Source: an uncultured Treponema sp.
Lineage (GTDB): Bacteria > Spirochaetota > Spirochaetia > Treponematales > Treponemataceae
Length of the DNA: 64,000 nucleotides
NCBI GenBank assembly: GCA_934691925.1
Contig: CAKUTI010000002.1
Location: 48,987 to 112,986, forward strand
Reading direction: 5' to 3'
Numbering within the stretch: the first letter of the stretch is position 1; each line of letters opens with the position of its first letter. Shown here one piece after another: positions 15,058 to 23,558 of the stretch. The translations under genes were made by a program, and so were the position numbers. A model generated the notes under the pieces. The model worked only from the letters and a program-made list of their open reading frames with translations, was not told the DNA's origin and ran no database searches.

Positions 15058-16803
15058 TTGGAAACGCCAATAAATCAGAGAAGACTTAGCGACATTTCTT
15101 TTTCAATCGACAAAAATCTTAATGTACAAGGCGGAAACAGAAGTTTTCTTGTGCTTTTGCGCAGAACAGATTTCGCGGAAGTCAATCTATCATCAATTCT
15201 TTCAGAGACAGACGCAAAAAACCTGAAATTCTTCCTTGATAATTTTTCAAAAAATCATGACAAGACAAGCGAACTGGCAAATTTCATCGCAAAAATAAAG
15301 CCGGGCGACTTTATCGTAAGCTGCATTTTCACAATCCAAAAGAAAGAAGACGAGATTTTCGATGTTACAGTCGAGGAGCTTTCCTATTCGCGCCATCTCC
15401 TTGAAAAAGCGCTGCTCGAAAGCCGGGAATACTCGGCTCTTCTCCAGAATTTTGACGCTTACTATTTTCTTTACGACGGCGAAAGATTCATAATAAAGAA
15501 CACAAAGGATTTGAACTCGCTTTTCAACGGCAATGTAGAGGATTTCAGAAAATTTTTCAGCAACTCATTCAAGCTGAACACGGAATCTCTTGAATCCGAA
15601 GCGCAGATGAAGGCGATGCTCGACAATATCCAGAATTTCGAGACCGGAAAATACTACAATTTCTTCCGCACCGACAAGAAAATGCTCACAGTCCACACAC
15701 TCAAGACAAGCACGCGAAAAAAGTCGATTATCGTCGGAAGCGTAAATTTCGAGCAGCAGTCGCTTCCTTCGGCGAACATCTACGCGCAGGAGCATGACGG
15801 GCTCACAGGGCTTTACAACAAAAAGGCGATTACCGAGCTTGCAATCAAAAAAATCAACGAAATCAAAGAGCCTTGCTCAATGATTATCATCGATGTTGAC
15901 AAATTCAAGGAATGCAACGACACTTACGGGCACATTTTCGGAGACAGAGTTCTCGTGGCGGTGGCAGGCTGCATAAACGACGCGATTGCAGGAAACGGAA
16001 TTGCAGGAAGAATCGGCGGAGACGAATTTCTCGTGATTCTCGACAAGACAGACGAGGCGGATATCAGAAACATAACGAGAAATATCCGCGCCGGAATCCA
16101 ATGGAACATCACCTCGATTGACGCTGCCAGTGCCGTTACATGCTCAATGGGAATCGCCCGCTTTCCTCTTAACAAGCAGAACTACGAAAGCCTTTTCAAA
16201 CTCGCGGACAAATGCCTTTACATCGCGAAAAACCACGGCCGCAACTGCTACATAATCTACAAGCCGGAGCTTCACGACAAAGTCATAATGGAAAGCAAAA
16301 ACAACGAGAACAAAATCTCCAACGGCGAATTTTTCCATGACGCGGCAGAAATGGAATTCCAGATTCTAAAGTGCTTCTCAAACAAATTGTGCAAATTTCA
16401 GGACATTCTTTCAAAAATCGTGAAGTATATGAAAATCAGCAAAGTCTCCGTGTATGACGCAAATTTAAAGCCGCTCTACATCGTTGGAACAGACTCAGAA
16501 AATTTCCGTGCAGATTTCCTGAAAAACAGCAGCTATTTTTCAATCTTCAACGAGTTCGGCTATCTTCATATGGACAACACGAACATTTTGGACTCTGTTG
16601 ACCAGAAAAGATACAAGCTCTACAACGGCAACAACATATGCTCAACAATCGAGGTTCTCTGCAAAAATCCGAAAGGAAAAATCTCCGCGCTTATCTGCTT
16701 TGACATCTACAAGCCGGCTCAGACTTTCCCAAAAGAGAAAATAACGTTCGCGCTTCTCGTTTCAAAGCTGATTGAGCAAAGAATAAAGCAGAAAATCATA
16801 TAG
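15058..16803 (+). CDS. Diguanylate cyclase (GGDEF) with N-terminal PAS-like and C-terminal GAF-like regions
   Basis: A 581-residue cytoplasmic protein starting at TTG 15058; no ATG precedes the first conserved segment. Residues about 10-110 look PAS-like (DISFSIDKNLNVQGGNRSFL). The GGDEF domain spans about 250-400, with GLTGLYNKKAI, DVDKFKECNDTYGH and an intact GGDEF active site at 320-324. No RxxD inhibitory site lies five residues before it, so product inhibition is probably absent. Residues about 425-581 resemble a GAF sensor. It makes cyclic di-GMP. It is monocistronic, with a G8 tract just before the start. Confidence 0.88.
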   Translation: METPINQRRLSDISFSIDKNLNVQGGNRSFLVLLRRTDFAEVNLSSILSETDAKNLKFFLDNFSKNHDKTSELANFIAKIKPGDFIVSCIFTIQKKEDEIFDVTVEELSYSRHLLEKALLESREYSALLQNFDAYYFLYDGERFIIKNTKDLNSLFNGNVEDFRKFFSNSFKLNTESLESEAQMKAMLDNIQNFETGKYYNFFRTDKKMLTVHTLKTSTRKKSIIVGSVNFEQQSLPSANIYAQEHDGLTGLYNKKAITELAIKKINEIKEPCSMIIIDVDKFKECNDTYGHIFGDRVLVAVAGCINDAIAGNGIAGRIGGDEFLVILDKTDEADIRNITRNIRAGIQWNITSIDAASAVTCSMGIARFPLNKQNYESLFKLADKCLYIAKNHGRNCYIIYKPELHDKVIMESKNNENKISNGEFFHDAAEMEFQILKCFSNKLCKFQDILSKIVKYMKISKVSVYDANLKPLYIVGTDSENFRADFLKNSSYFSIFNEFGYLHMDNTNILDSVDQKRYKLYNGNNICSTIEVLCKNPKGKISALICFDIYKPAQTFPKEKITFALLVSKLIEQRIKQKII

Positions 16804-16844
16804 CTTTTACTGCGCAATTCCGCAAAAGTCTTCTATATACAAGT

Positions 16845-16950
16845 GCAATCACTTAAATAAGCGTCATGCTGAATTTATTTCAGCATCTCTTTGCGGATTC
16901 AGAATCCACTCGAACACTAAAGCGTTCGGAATGACGCACGTTTTTTCCGA
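16845..16950. repeat. REP-like intergenic repeats
   Basis: GCGTCATGCTGAATTTATTTCAGCATC and CACTCGAACACTAAAGCGTTCGGAATGACGC are inverted arms of the dispersed GTCATNCTGAA/TTCGGAATGAC family. There is no gene between 16804 and 17011 apart from the purD promoter region. Confidence 0.6.
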
Positions 16951-17011
16951 CTCCTTGCAGACAAACGATTTTCATATAAAATATAAATCATTCTATTATT
17001 GAGGTTAGAAA

Positions 17012-18352
17012 ATGAAAATTCTTGTAGTTGGAAGCGGCGGACGCGAGCACACAATCAGCTGGAAACTTGCGCAAAGCGAAAAAGTCGGGCAGGTTATCTG
17101 CGTTCCTGGAAACGGCGGAACTGAATTTGAAGCGAAATGCAAAAATATCAATCCAAAAGACATTCCAGAGATGGAAAATCTTTCGCTGAACGAGGCGGCG
17201 GCAAAAATCGCAAAGGACGAGAAAATTGACTTTGCTGTAATCGGCCCGGAAGACCCGCTCGCGGAAGGAATCGCGGACAAGCTATGGGAGGAGGGAATTC
17301 CGACTGTAGGTCCAAAGTCAAAAGGAGCGGCTCTCGAGGCTTCAAAGGACTTGTCGAAAGTCTTTATGAAAAAGCACGGCGTTGCCTGCGCTGACTCAGA
17401 GACTTTCACAGACAAAGAAAAGGCAGTTGAATACATAAAGTCAAAAGGCGCGCCAATCGTTGTTAAGGCTGACGGACTTGCGGCAGGAAAAGGCGTTGTC
17501 GTGGCAAAGACGGTCGATGAAGCTGTTCAGGCGGCGGAAGACATGATGGGCGGAGAATTCGGAGATGCGGGAAAAAAGCTCGTAATCGAGGAATATCTTC
17601 AGGGCGTTGAAATTTCTGTTCTTGCTGCTGTGAGCGTCACAGAAGAATCGGCGAAAAACGGAAAAGCCTGCATTAAAGCGTTTCTCCCGGCGCGCGACCA
17701 CAAGCGGCTTCAGGACGGAGCTAAAGGCCCGAACACAGGCGGAATGGGAGCTGTCTGCCCTCCGCAAGACGTTACAGAAGAGACGATGAAAGCGTTCGAG
17801 GAAAAAATCCTGAATCCGACGCTCAAAGGTCTTATTGAAGAAAAAATCGATTACCGCGGATTCATCTTCTTCGGTCTTATGCTCACGAAAAACGGCCCGA
17901 AAGCTCTTGAATACAATGTGCGGCTCGGAGACCCTGAAACTCAGGCGGTCCTTCCGATGATGGACTTTGACTTTGCCGAGCTTTGCCAGGCGATTATGGA
18001 CGGAAGCCTTAAAGATTTCGAGATGAAATGGAAAAAAGGATTTCAGGTTGCCCCGGTTGCAGTAAGCGGCGGCTATCCTCACAAATATCCAAAAGGCAAG
18101 CTTATTTCTTTCGACAACGAAAAAATCAATGCGGCTGGAGCAAAAGTCTTTATCGCAGGCGCAATCAAGGACAGGCGCGCAAAAACTCCTTCGCTTATCA
18201 CAAGCGGCGGACGCGTTCTTGCCTGCTCTGCGCACGGCGAAACTTTCGACGACGCATGGAAAGCCGCCTACTCTGCTCTTGAAGGAGTCAAATTCGACGG
18301 AATGTTCTACAGAAAAGACATAGGACTTCCGGGCGCTGCAGAAAGCAACTAA
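17012..18352 (+). CDS. purD: Phosphoribosylamine-glycine ligase
   Basis: A 446-residue ATP-grasp enzyme. MKILVVGSGGREHTISWKL is the diagnostic N-terminus. The ATP-grasp part has PIVVKADGLAAGKGVVVA, and the C-terminal part holds NTGGMGAVCPP and EYNVRLGDPETQAVLP. It joins glycine to phosphoribosylamine, the second step of purine synthesis. A GAGG ribosome site precedes the ATG. No other pur gene is nearby. The HTH-TPR regulator begins 21 bp downstream and may be read through. Confidence 0.97.
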   Translation: MKILVVGSGGREHTISWKLAQSEKVGQVICVPGNGGTEFEAKCKNINPKDIPEMENLSLNEAAAKIAKDEKIDFAVIGPEDPLAEGIADKLWEEGIPTVGPKSKGAALEASKDLSKVFMKKHGVACADSETFTDKEKAVEYIKSKGAPIVVKADGLAAGKGVVVAKTVDEAVQAAEDMMGGEFGDAGKKLVIEEYLQGVEISVLAAVSVTEESAKNGKACIKAFLPARDHKRLQDGAKGPNTGGMGAVCPPQDVTEETMKAFEEKILNPTLKGLIEEKIDYRGFIFFGLMLTKNGPKALEYNVRLGDPETQAVLPMMDFDFAELCQAIMDGSLKDFEMKWKKGFQVAPVAVSGGYPHKYPKGKLISFDNEKINAAGAKVFIAGAIKDRRAKTPSLITSGGRVLACSAHGETFDDAWKAAYSALEGVKFDGMFYRKDIGLPGAAESN

Positions 18353-18372
18353 AAAAGCAAAAACTGCAGTTA

Positions 18373-19281
18373 ATGAATGCATATTTCATCGGTGAAATTC
18401 TAAAGGAATACCGCACACGTTTTGAAATTTCGCAGGAAGAACTTTCTTTCGGGCTTTGCGCCGTTTCAACGCTTTCAAGAATTGAAAGCGGCACGCAAAT
18501 TCCCGGAAGAAAGCTTGCCGAAGCCCTGTTCAGCAAAATGGGAATGAAAACGCCTTCAAGCGCGACTCCAATGAGCAGGCTCGATTTCAAGCGTGAAAAC
18601 CTCGAACACAAAATAATCGACTCAATTGCAAACGGAAATTTTGACGTTTTTGCCACGCTTGAAGAATACAGGAACTGCGGAAAAACTTTAGACCCGCTCG
18701 AAAAGCAGTTCTACATTTTCTACAAGGCGATTGCAGAGGACGCTCTTGAACATAACGCGGAAAAAGCGTTGAAAGAATATTTTGAAGCGATAAATTTAAG
18801 CATAAAGAATTTCAATCTGGACGACGTGCAAAAAATAAAATTTCTCACAAGAACAGAACTTATGATTCTGAACAATATCTCGCGCGCGCTGTATTTTTCC
18901 GGGAAAAAAGACAAAGCGATTTCTCTAATGGAATTCTTACGGAATTATTACGAAACAAGAGAAATAAGCGAAGAAGAAATGGCGAAAGGCTATCCTGTAA
19001 TCCTGTTCAATCTTGAAAACTGGTACGGAGACGAAGAAAGATTCCAGGAAGCGCTCGAGTTATCCGAAATAGGAATAAAAATTTGCATAAATTATGGAAA
19101 ATTAACGCCTTTTCCTTTCCAGCTTTTTAACAAAGGCTGCTCTCTTGTGAAATTAAAGCGGATAAACGAGGGAAAAAAGTTTTTGTCGCAGGCTTTTTCA
19201 GTTTTTGAGGCAATGAATTTGACTGACGAAATGAATTACGGCAAAAAATGGGTCGCTGAAAACCTGAAAATAATTTTTTAG
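18373..19281 (+). CDS. HTH-XRE regulator with TPR-like C-terminus (Rgg/RRNPP-like architecture)
   Basis: A 302-residue protein. Residues about 5-60 are a Cro/C1-type helix-turn-helix (FEISQEELSFGLCAVSTLSR followed by IESG). The remainder is all-helical with TPR-like periodicity (ALKEYFEAINLSIK, ALELSEIGIKICINYG, AFSVFEAMNL). Length and layout match the Rgg/PlcR group of RRNPP regulators, in which the TPR part binds a short peptide pheromone. Three small secreted or membrane proteins follow on the same strand, beginning 90 bp later. Peptide sensing here is inference from architecture and neighbours. Confidence 0.72.
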   Translation: MNAYFIGEILKEYRTRFEISQEELSFGLCAVSTLSRIESGTQIPGRKLAEALFSKMGMKTPSSATPMSRLDFKRENLEHKIIDSIANGNFDVFATLEEYRNCGKTLDPLEKQFYIFYKAIAEDALEHNAEKALKEYFEAINLSIKNFNLDDVQKIKFLTRTELMILNNISRALYFSGKKDKAISLMEFLRNYYETREISEEEMAKGYPVILFNLENWYGDEERFQEALELSEIGIKICINYGKLTPFPFQLFNKGCSLVKLKRINEGKKFLSQAFSVFEAMNLTDEMNYGKKWVAENLKIIF

Positions 19282-19371
19282 CAAAAAATCAAAATTTGCG
19301 TAAAACGCTATGGTGGTTTTATTTTGCTCCGCTTAAACTAGTCTCACTTTTTTAGAACGGAGGAAATAAAA
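19282..19371 (+). promoter_or_regulatory. Intergenic region with inverted repeat before the small lipoprotein
   Basis: GCGTAAAACGC (19298-19308) is a short inverted repeat in the region between the HTH-TPR regulator and the 69-residue lipoprotein gene. It is a candidate operator for the regulator. A GGAGG ribosome site lies at its downstream end. Confidence 0.35.
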
Positions 19372-19581
19372 ATGAAAAAAATCCTAAAAGCATTGTTCTT
19401 ATGCTTTTCGCTGGCGGTAGGAATGTTTCTTTTCAGCTGCTCATCATCAGTTTCAGACAATGACGAGCAGACAACGGAATTTTCTGAAAACGACGATTCC
19501 GATTCTGCAAGGTACGCTTTCAGCGGAAGAGGCGGAATCGGCGGGCACGGATGCGGAAACAAGTCATCTTTAAGCCGCTAA
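19372..19581 (+). CDS. Small lipoprotein-like peptide precursor with Gly-rich tail
   Basis: A 69-residue product. The signal peptide ends in lipobox MFLFSC, followed by an acidic stretch and then a basic Gly-rich tail (ARYAFSGRGGIGGHGCGN). A strong ribosome site (CGGAGGAAATAAAA) supports expression. The layout of signal, acidic spacer and glycine-rich tail is what one would expect of a secreted peptide precursor. I do not recognise the family. It is directly downstream of the HTH-TPR regulator and could be its target or the source of its ligand. Confidence 0.6.
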   Translation: MKKILKALFLCFSLAVGMFLFSCSSSVSDNDEQTTEFSENDDSDSARYAFSGRGGIGGHGCGNKSSLSR

Positions 19582-19634
19582 AACAAAAAAATCATTCTAA
19601 ACTAAAAAATTTATAAAACTGGAGAGTTATATAT

Positions 19635-20348
19635 ATGAAAAAAATTCTTTCAAGCGTTATCGCTTCGCTTATTCTTATGTCGTTTGTTCTTTCTGGCTGC
19701 TCGCAGCTTTCAGACAGCGAAACAAAAACATCATCTTCAAGCACGGCGCAGTTCGGAAAATATTCTGAATTCGGGGCAAGCGTAAAATCAGGATTCGAGG
19801 AAAAATTCGGAGACGCAGAGACTGCACGGAGCGCGATTCTTTCTGAAACAATCGTTTCTGAATCTGATGAAATTTCAGATGAAAATGTGGAATACTTAGA
19901 CGAGGACGCTTCTGGCGCGGAATATCTTCTTGAAAACAACTACATTTCAGAAACAGCCGCGGCATACATCAAGAGAATTGAGTCCGCAATCGACAACGCA
20001 GGAAGCAAAGCGAGCTTCAACGAGGAAGTTTCGGCGATAGAAAACGAAGCAATGGAAAATCTTTCAGACTCAGACCTTGACAACGTTATGTATTACGCCG
20101 AAGCCTCAAAAGCAAGCGCGGACTACTGGGCAGAAGACGATGGCGAAGCGAGATGGAGTCTCAGGAAATTTTGCAGAAAATACAAACATGTAATTGCTTC
20201 CGCTGCAATAGGTGCTGTAACTGGAATAATAAAAACAGTTGGAAAGAATCCTACTCCAATAGGAATTGTACAGGGAGCTGTAACAGGAGCAATTACAGCA
20301 GGAATTGGTGCATATACTTCTGGAAAAATTTATGTAGCAGGAAAATAA
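19635..20348 (+). CDS. Lipoprotein with acidic body and glycine-zipper hydrophobic tail
   Basis: A 237-residue lipoprotein (lipobox LSGCS) with a GGAGAG ribosome site. Residues 20-175 are acidic and helical. After EARWSLRKFCRKYK the last ~55 residues (VIASAAIGAVTGIIKTVG and GAVTGAITAGIGAYTSGK) form a glycine-zipper hydrophobic segment like those of pore-forming bacteriocins and membrane-active peptides. The acidic-then-AR[YW]-then-tail pattern is shared with the 69-residue neighbour. The 3' part is more AT-rich than the surroundings. A secreted membrane-active peptide is possible; a simple structural lipoprotein is the plain alternative. Confidence 0.6.
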   Translation: MKKILSSVIASLILMSFVLSGCSQLSDSETKTSSSSTAQFGKYSEFGASVKSGFEEKFGDAETARSAILSETIVSESDEISDENVEYLDEDASGAEYLLENNYISETAAAYIKRIESAIDNAGSKASFNEEVSAIENEAMENLSDSDLDNVMYYAEASKASADYWAEDDGEARWSLRKFCRKYKHVIASAAIGAVTGIIKTVGKNPTPIGIVQGAVTGAITAGIGAYTSGKIYVAGK

Positions 20349-20424
20349 CAACAAAACTTTTTTATGTCGCTATCGTTTTACTTATCTAAAATGATGGCGA
20401 TATAAAAAATGAAGGACAATTCTT

Positions 20425-20946
20425 ATGAAAAAACTTATTTTATCATTCTTATTCTTGATGTCATTTTTTGCAGTAAACGCACAAGAAGTTAAAGAGTCAG
20501 AAACAACGAGAACTGAAACTTCTGTTCCAAGCGAAGTAACTTTTTCATTGAATGAAAAATCTGAAACAGAAATTCCAAAGCTCATAATAAACAGAGAAAG
20601 CATTTTTGACTGTTGGGATGGAGCTTATAAGTTGTCTGACGGCACAAAACTTTCAAACAAAGAATTTAACGCTCTCTTAAAAGCAGAAGCCAATCAAATT
20701 TTTGTCAAAAAAACAAAAATATATGAAGGACTTTTTTATCTCTTTGATGTAGGAATGTTAGCTTCCGTTATTGTAAACAGTTATGCGTATTCAAAAGGCT
20801 GGGACAATATGACATTTTACAGCGCAACTGCTGCCGGAGTCTGTTTTGTATCTTCTCTTTGGACAGCTGTTCTTTCAAACAGGAATCAGCAACTTGCTAT
20901 CGACAGCTACAACTTAAATATTCTTGGGTTGGGGCAAAAGAAATAG
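20425..20946 (+). CDS. Small membrane protein, unknown; possible partner or immunity protein
   Basis: A 173-residue protein with signal peptide (SFLFLMSFFAVNAQE), a soluble part, and two hydrophobic segments near the C-terminus (LFDVGMLASVIVNSYAY and ATAAGVCFVSSLWTAVL). Ribosome site GAAGGAC. AT-rich compared with the window, as is the end of the preceding gene, which suggests they arrived together. The position after the glycine-zipper lipoprotein would suit an immunity or partner role, but nothing in the sequence shows this directly. Confidence 0.55.
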   Translation: MKKLILSFLFLMSFFAVNAQEVKESETTRTETSVPSEVTFSLNEKSETEIPKLIINRESIFDCWDGAYKLSDGTKLSNKEFNALLKAEANQIFVKKTKIYEGLFYLFDVGMLASVIVNSYAYSKGWDNMTFYSATAAGVCFVSSLWTAVLSNRNQQLAIDSYNLNILGLGQKK

Positions 20947-20949
20947 AAT

Positions 20950-21200
20950 CAAAACAGCGAATCTGATTTTATGGATTGCTTCGCTCGTGTTGCAATGACG
21001 GAAATCTTTAGCTTGCAATGCTGAGGCGTTTTTCCCAAAACAACGGAGAGTTTTTAGAAGTCATAAAAAAATGCTGAGACCAAGATAAAAACCGCGATTT
21101 CAGCATAAAAAAGTTTTTAAGTCCTAAAAAAAAGCTTGCTGAACAATTTTACTCGTTCAGCAAGCTTTTCATTTTCTTTTCTATATTTCTAATTCCTATA
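20950..21200. terminator. Convergent intergenic region with bidirectional terminators
   Basis: An AAGCTTGCTGAAC/GTTCAGCAAGCTT stem of 13 bp at about 21131-21167 flanked by A and T runs will terminate both strands. A second hairpin with ATGCTGA/TCAGCAT arms lies near 21072-21106. A REP-like piece (GGATTGCTTCGCTCG, GCAATGACGG) lies near 20972-21005. Confidence 0.75.
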
Positions 21201-21209
21201 AAATCAAAA

Positions 21210-23297
21210 CTAAACTCTAAACATCAGGTCGGCGTAGTTCGGGAACGGCTTGAACTTTTCGCCCAAGAGAGGCTCAATTTTGTCCGCGACCGCGCGTGTC
21301 GCTTCCATCTGCGGAATCACCTTGTCGGCGTAATCGCGCGCCTGCTTTGCAACGTCTTTCTCGTTCTCAGCCGCATTGTGAATGTTCTCTAGCTTTTCTG
21401 TCTCAAAATTCAGTTTGTCGGCAAGAGAAGTCATTTTTTCAAGCAGCGATGTCTGGGCGGCACATCTCGCATTCGCAACAAGATTTCTAACCTTCGCCGC
21501 GCTGTCTGCAACTGCGTCCATATAAGCGTAGCTCGCCGGAAGAATGTCCTTGTAAATCATATCAATCATTGTCCTGACTTCAATGTTCAAGGTTTTCGAG
21601 TATTTTTCAAGCTTGATTTCGTGGTGGCTTCTCATCTCGGACTCTGTGTAGATTCCGTATTTTGAGAACATCTCAACGTTTTTTCTGTCAAGATAATGCT
21701 CCATCGCGTCCGGCAAAGTCTTAAGATTCATAAGACCGCGCTTTTCGGCCTCTTTCACCCACTCGTCAGAATATCCGTTTCCGTTGAAGATGATTTTCTT
21801 GTGATTTTTGATTGTCTCTTTCACAAGTTTCTGCAAGTCGGAGATAAAATCATCAGAATTTTCAAGTTTCGACGCGAACTCGTCCAAAGTCTCGGCGACA
21901 ATCGTATTCAAGACAACGTTAGGTCCTGAAATTGAAAGAGAAGAGCCAAGCGAGCGGAATTCAAACTTGTTTCCAGTGAACGCGAACGGAGAAGTTCTGT
22001 TTCTGTCGGTTGTGTCTTTCGGAATTGAAGGCAAAACAGAAACGCCGATTTTCATTCGTTCTTTTGACTTCTGCGAGTAAGGAGTTCCGTTTTCAATCGA
22101 GTCCAAAACCGCCTGAAGCTCATCTCCGATAAACATCGAGATAATCGCAGGCGGCGCCTCGTTCGCGCCCAGACGGTGGTCGTTTCCGGCAGAAGCAACC
22201 GAGTCGCGGAGCAAATCCTGATGCTTGTCCACAGCCTGAATCACCGCCATCAGGAACAAGATGAACTGCGCATTGTCGCGCGGAGTCTCGCCCGGCTCAA
22301 GGAGATTCTGACCGTCGTCAGTTCCCATAGACCAGTTGTTGTGCTTTCCAGAGCCGTTCACGCCCGCAAAAGGCTTTTCCGCAAGAAGACAGTAAAGGCC
22401 GTGCCTGTCCGCGACTTTTTTCATCATCTGCATTGTAAGCTGGTTCTGGTCCGCGCTCAGGTTTGTCGTCGTGAAAATCGGGGCCATCTCGTGCTGCGCC
22501 GGAGCCACCTCGTTATGCTTTGTCTTGCTCAAAATTCCAAGTTTCCAAAGCTCCGTGTCCAAGTCCGCCATAAATTCAGCAACGCGCGGCTTTATTTGCC
22601 CATAATAGTGGTCGTCCATCTCCTGACCCTTAGGAGGCATTGCCCCGAAAAGAGTTCTTCCGCAGAAAATCAAGTCCTTGCGCTGTTTCCAAAGATTCTT
22701 GTCTATTAAAAAATATTCCTGCTCAGGGCCGACAGTCGTAACAACGCGCTTTGCGACAGTGTTTCCAAAAAGACGCAAGATTCTAAGAGCCTGCTTGTTC
22801 AACGCTTCCATTGAACGCAAAAGAGGAGTTTTCTTGTCCAAAGATTCGCCAGTATAAGAGCAGAACGCAGTCGGAATGTAAAGCGAGCCGTCTTTTATGA
22901 ACGCATAAGAAGTCGGGTCCCAAGCCGTGTAGCCTCGAGCCTCGAAAGTTGCGCGCAGTCCTCCGGAAGGAAATGAAGAGCCGTCAACCTCGCCTTTCAC
23001 AAGCTCCTTTCCGCTGAATTCCATAATCACGCCCGAGTCTCCGAACGGCTGGATAAAGCTGTCGTGCTTTTCGGCTGTAAGACCGTTCAGCGGCTGAAAC
23101 CAATGCGTAAAATGAGTCGCTCCTTTTTCGGTAGCCCAGTCTTTCATCGTGTTTGCAACGACATTCGCCACGTCAAGCTCCAGAGGAGTTCCTTCCTTTA
23201 TCGTCTTTTTGAGAGACTTGTAGACATCTTTCGGCAAACGCGCGCGCATAACGTCATCATTAAAAACCATGCTTCCAAAAATTTCTGGAACGTTCAT
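21210..23297 (-). CDS. glnN: Glutamine synthetase type III
   Basis: A 695-residue GSIII. The N-terminus [35 protein letters not shown], and the conserved blocks [29 protein letters not shown] and [16 protein letters not shown] identify the family. It makes glutamine from glutamate and ammonia as a dodecamer, and is common in gut anaerobes. The ATG is preceded by AAGGAG. It is monocistronic, facing the small membrane gene across a shared terminator. The 260-bp upstream region holds no gene. Confidence 0.97.
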   Translation of the reverse strand: MNVPEIFGSMVFNDDVMRARLPKDVYKSLKKTIKEGTPLELDVANVVANTMKDWATEKGATHFTHWFQPLNGLTAEKHDSFIQPFGDSGVIMEFSGKELVKGEVDGSSFPSGGLRATFEARGYTAWDPTSYAFIKDGSLYIPTAFCSYTGESLDKKTPLLRSMEALNKQALRILRLFGNTVAKRVVTTVGPEQEYFLIDKNLWKQRKDLIFCGRTLFGAMPPKGQEMDDHYYGQIKPRVAEFMADLDTELWKLGILSKTKHNEVAPAQHEMAPIFTTTNLSADQNQLTMQMMKKVADRHGLYCLLAEKPFAGVNGSGKHNNWSMGTDDGQNLLEPGETPRDNAQFILFLMAVIQAVDKHQDLLRDSVASAGNDHRLGANEAPPAIISMFIGDELQAVLDSIENGTPYSQKSKERMKIGVSVLPSIPKDTTDRNRTSPFAFTGNKFEFRSLGSSLSISGPNVVLNTIVAETLDEFASKLENSDDFISDLQKLVKETIKNHKKIIFNGNGYSDEWVKEAEKRGLMNLKTLPDAMEHYLDRKNVEMFSKYGIYTESEMRSHHEIKLEKYSKTLNIEVRTMIDMIYKDILPASYAYMDAVADSAAKVRNLVANARCAAQTSLLEKMTSLADKLNFETEKLENIHNAAENEKDVAKQARDYADKVIPQMEATRAVADKIEPLLGEKFKPFPNYADLMFRV

Positions 23298-23558
23298 AAA
23301 ATCTCCTTATATTTATTGTCCAATTTTCATACTTTCGGTTCTTGATTTTTTCCAAGATAGAACTAAAGTTACCGGCAAAAACAAGAAACGACCTGCACTT
23401 TCTTTAAGCGAAAGCAAAAGCCTCATTTTTTTTGAAGACAGCCGCACCAAATGCTAAAATAAATTCAGCATGACCACATTTTCAGTAATCCATAATTAAG
23501 CGCGGCCAATGCAGAACGCTTTGTCGTGTTCTTCCCGTTCTATCTTTTTTTGATTTTT

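Noticed and set aside
17441..18382. Long minus-strand frame opposite purD
   Set aside because: It is a 313-codon shadow of purD in antisense with no ribosome site or recognisable domain.
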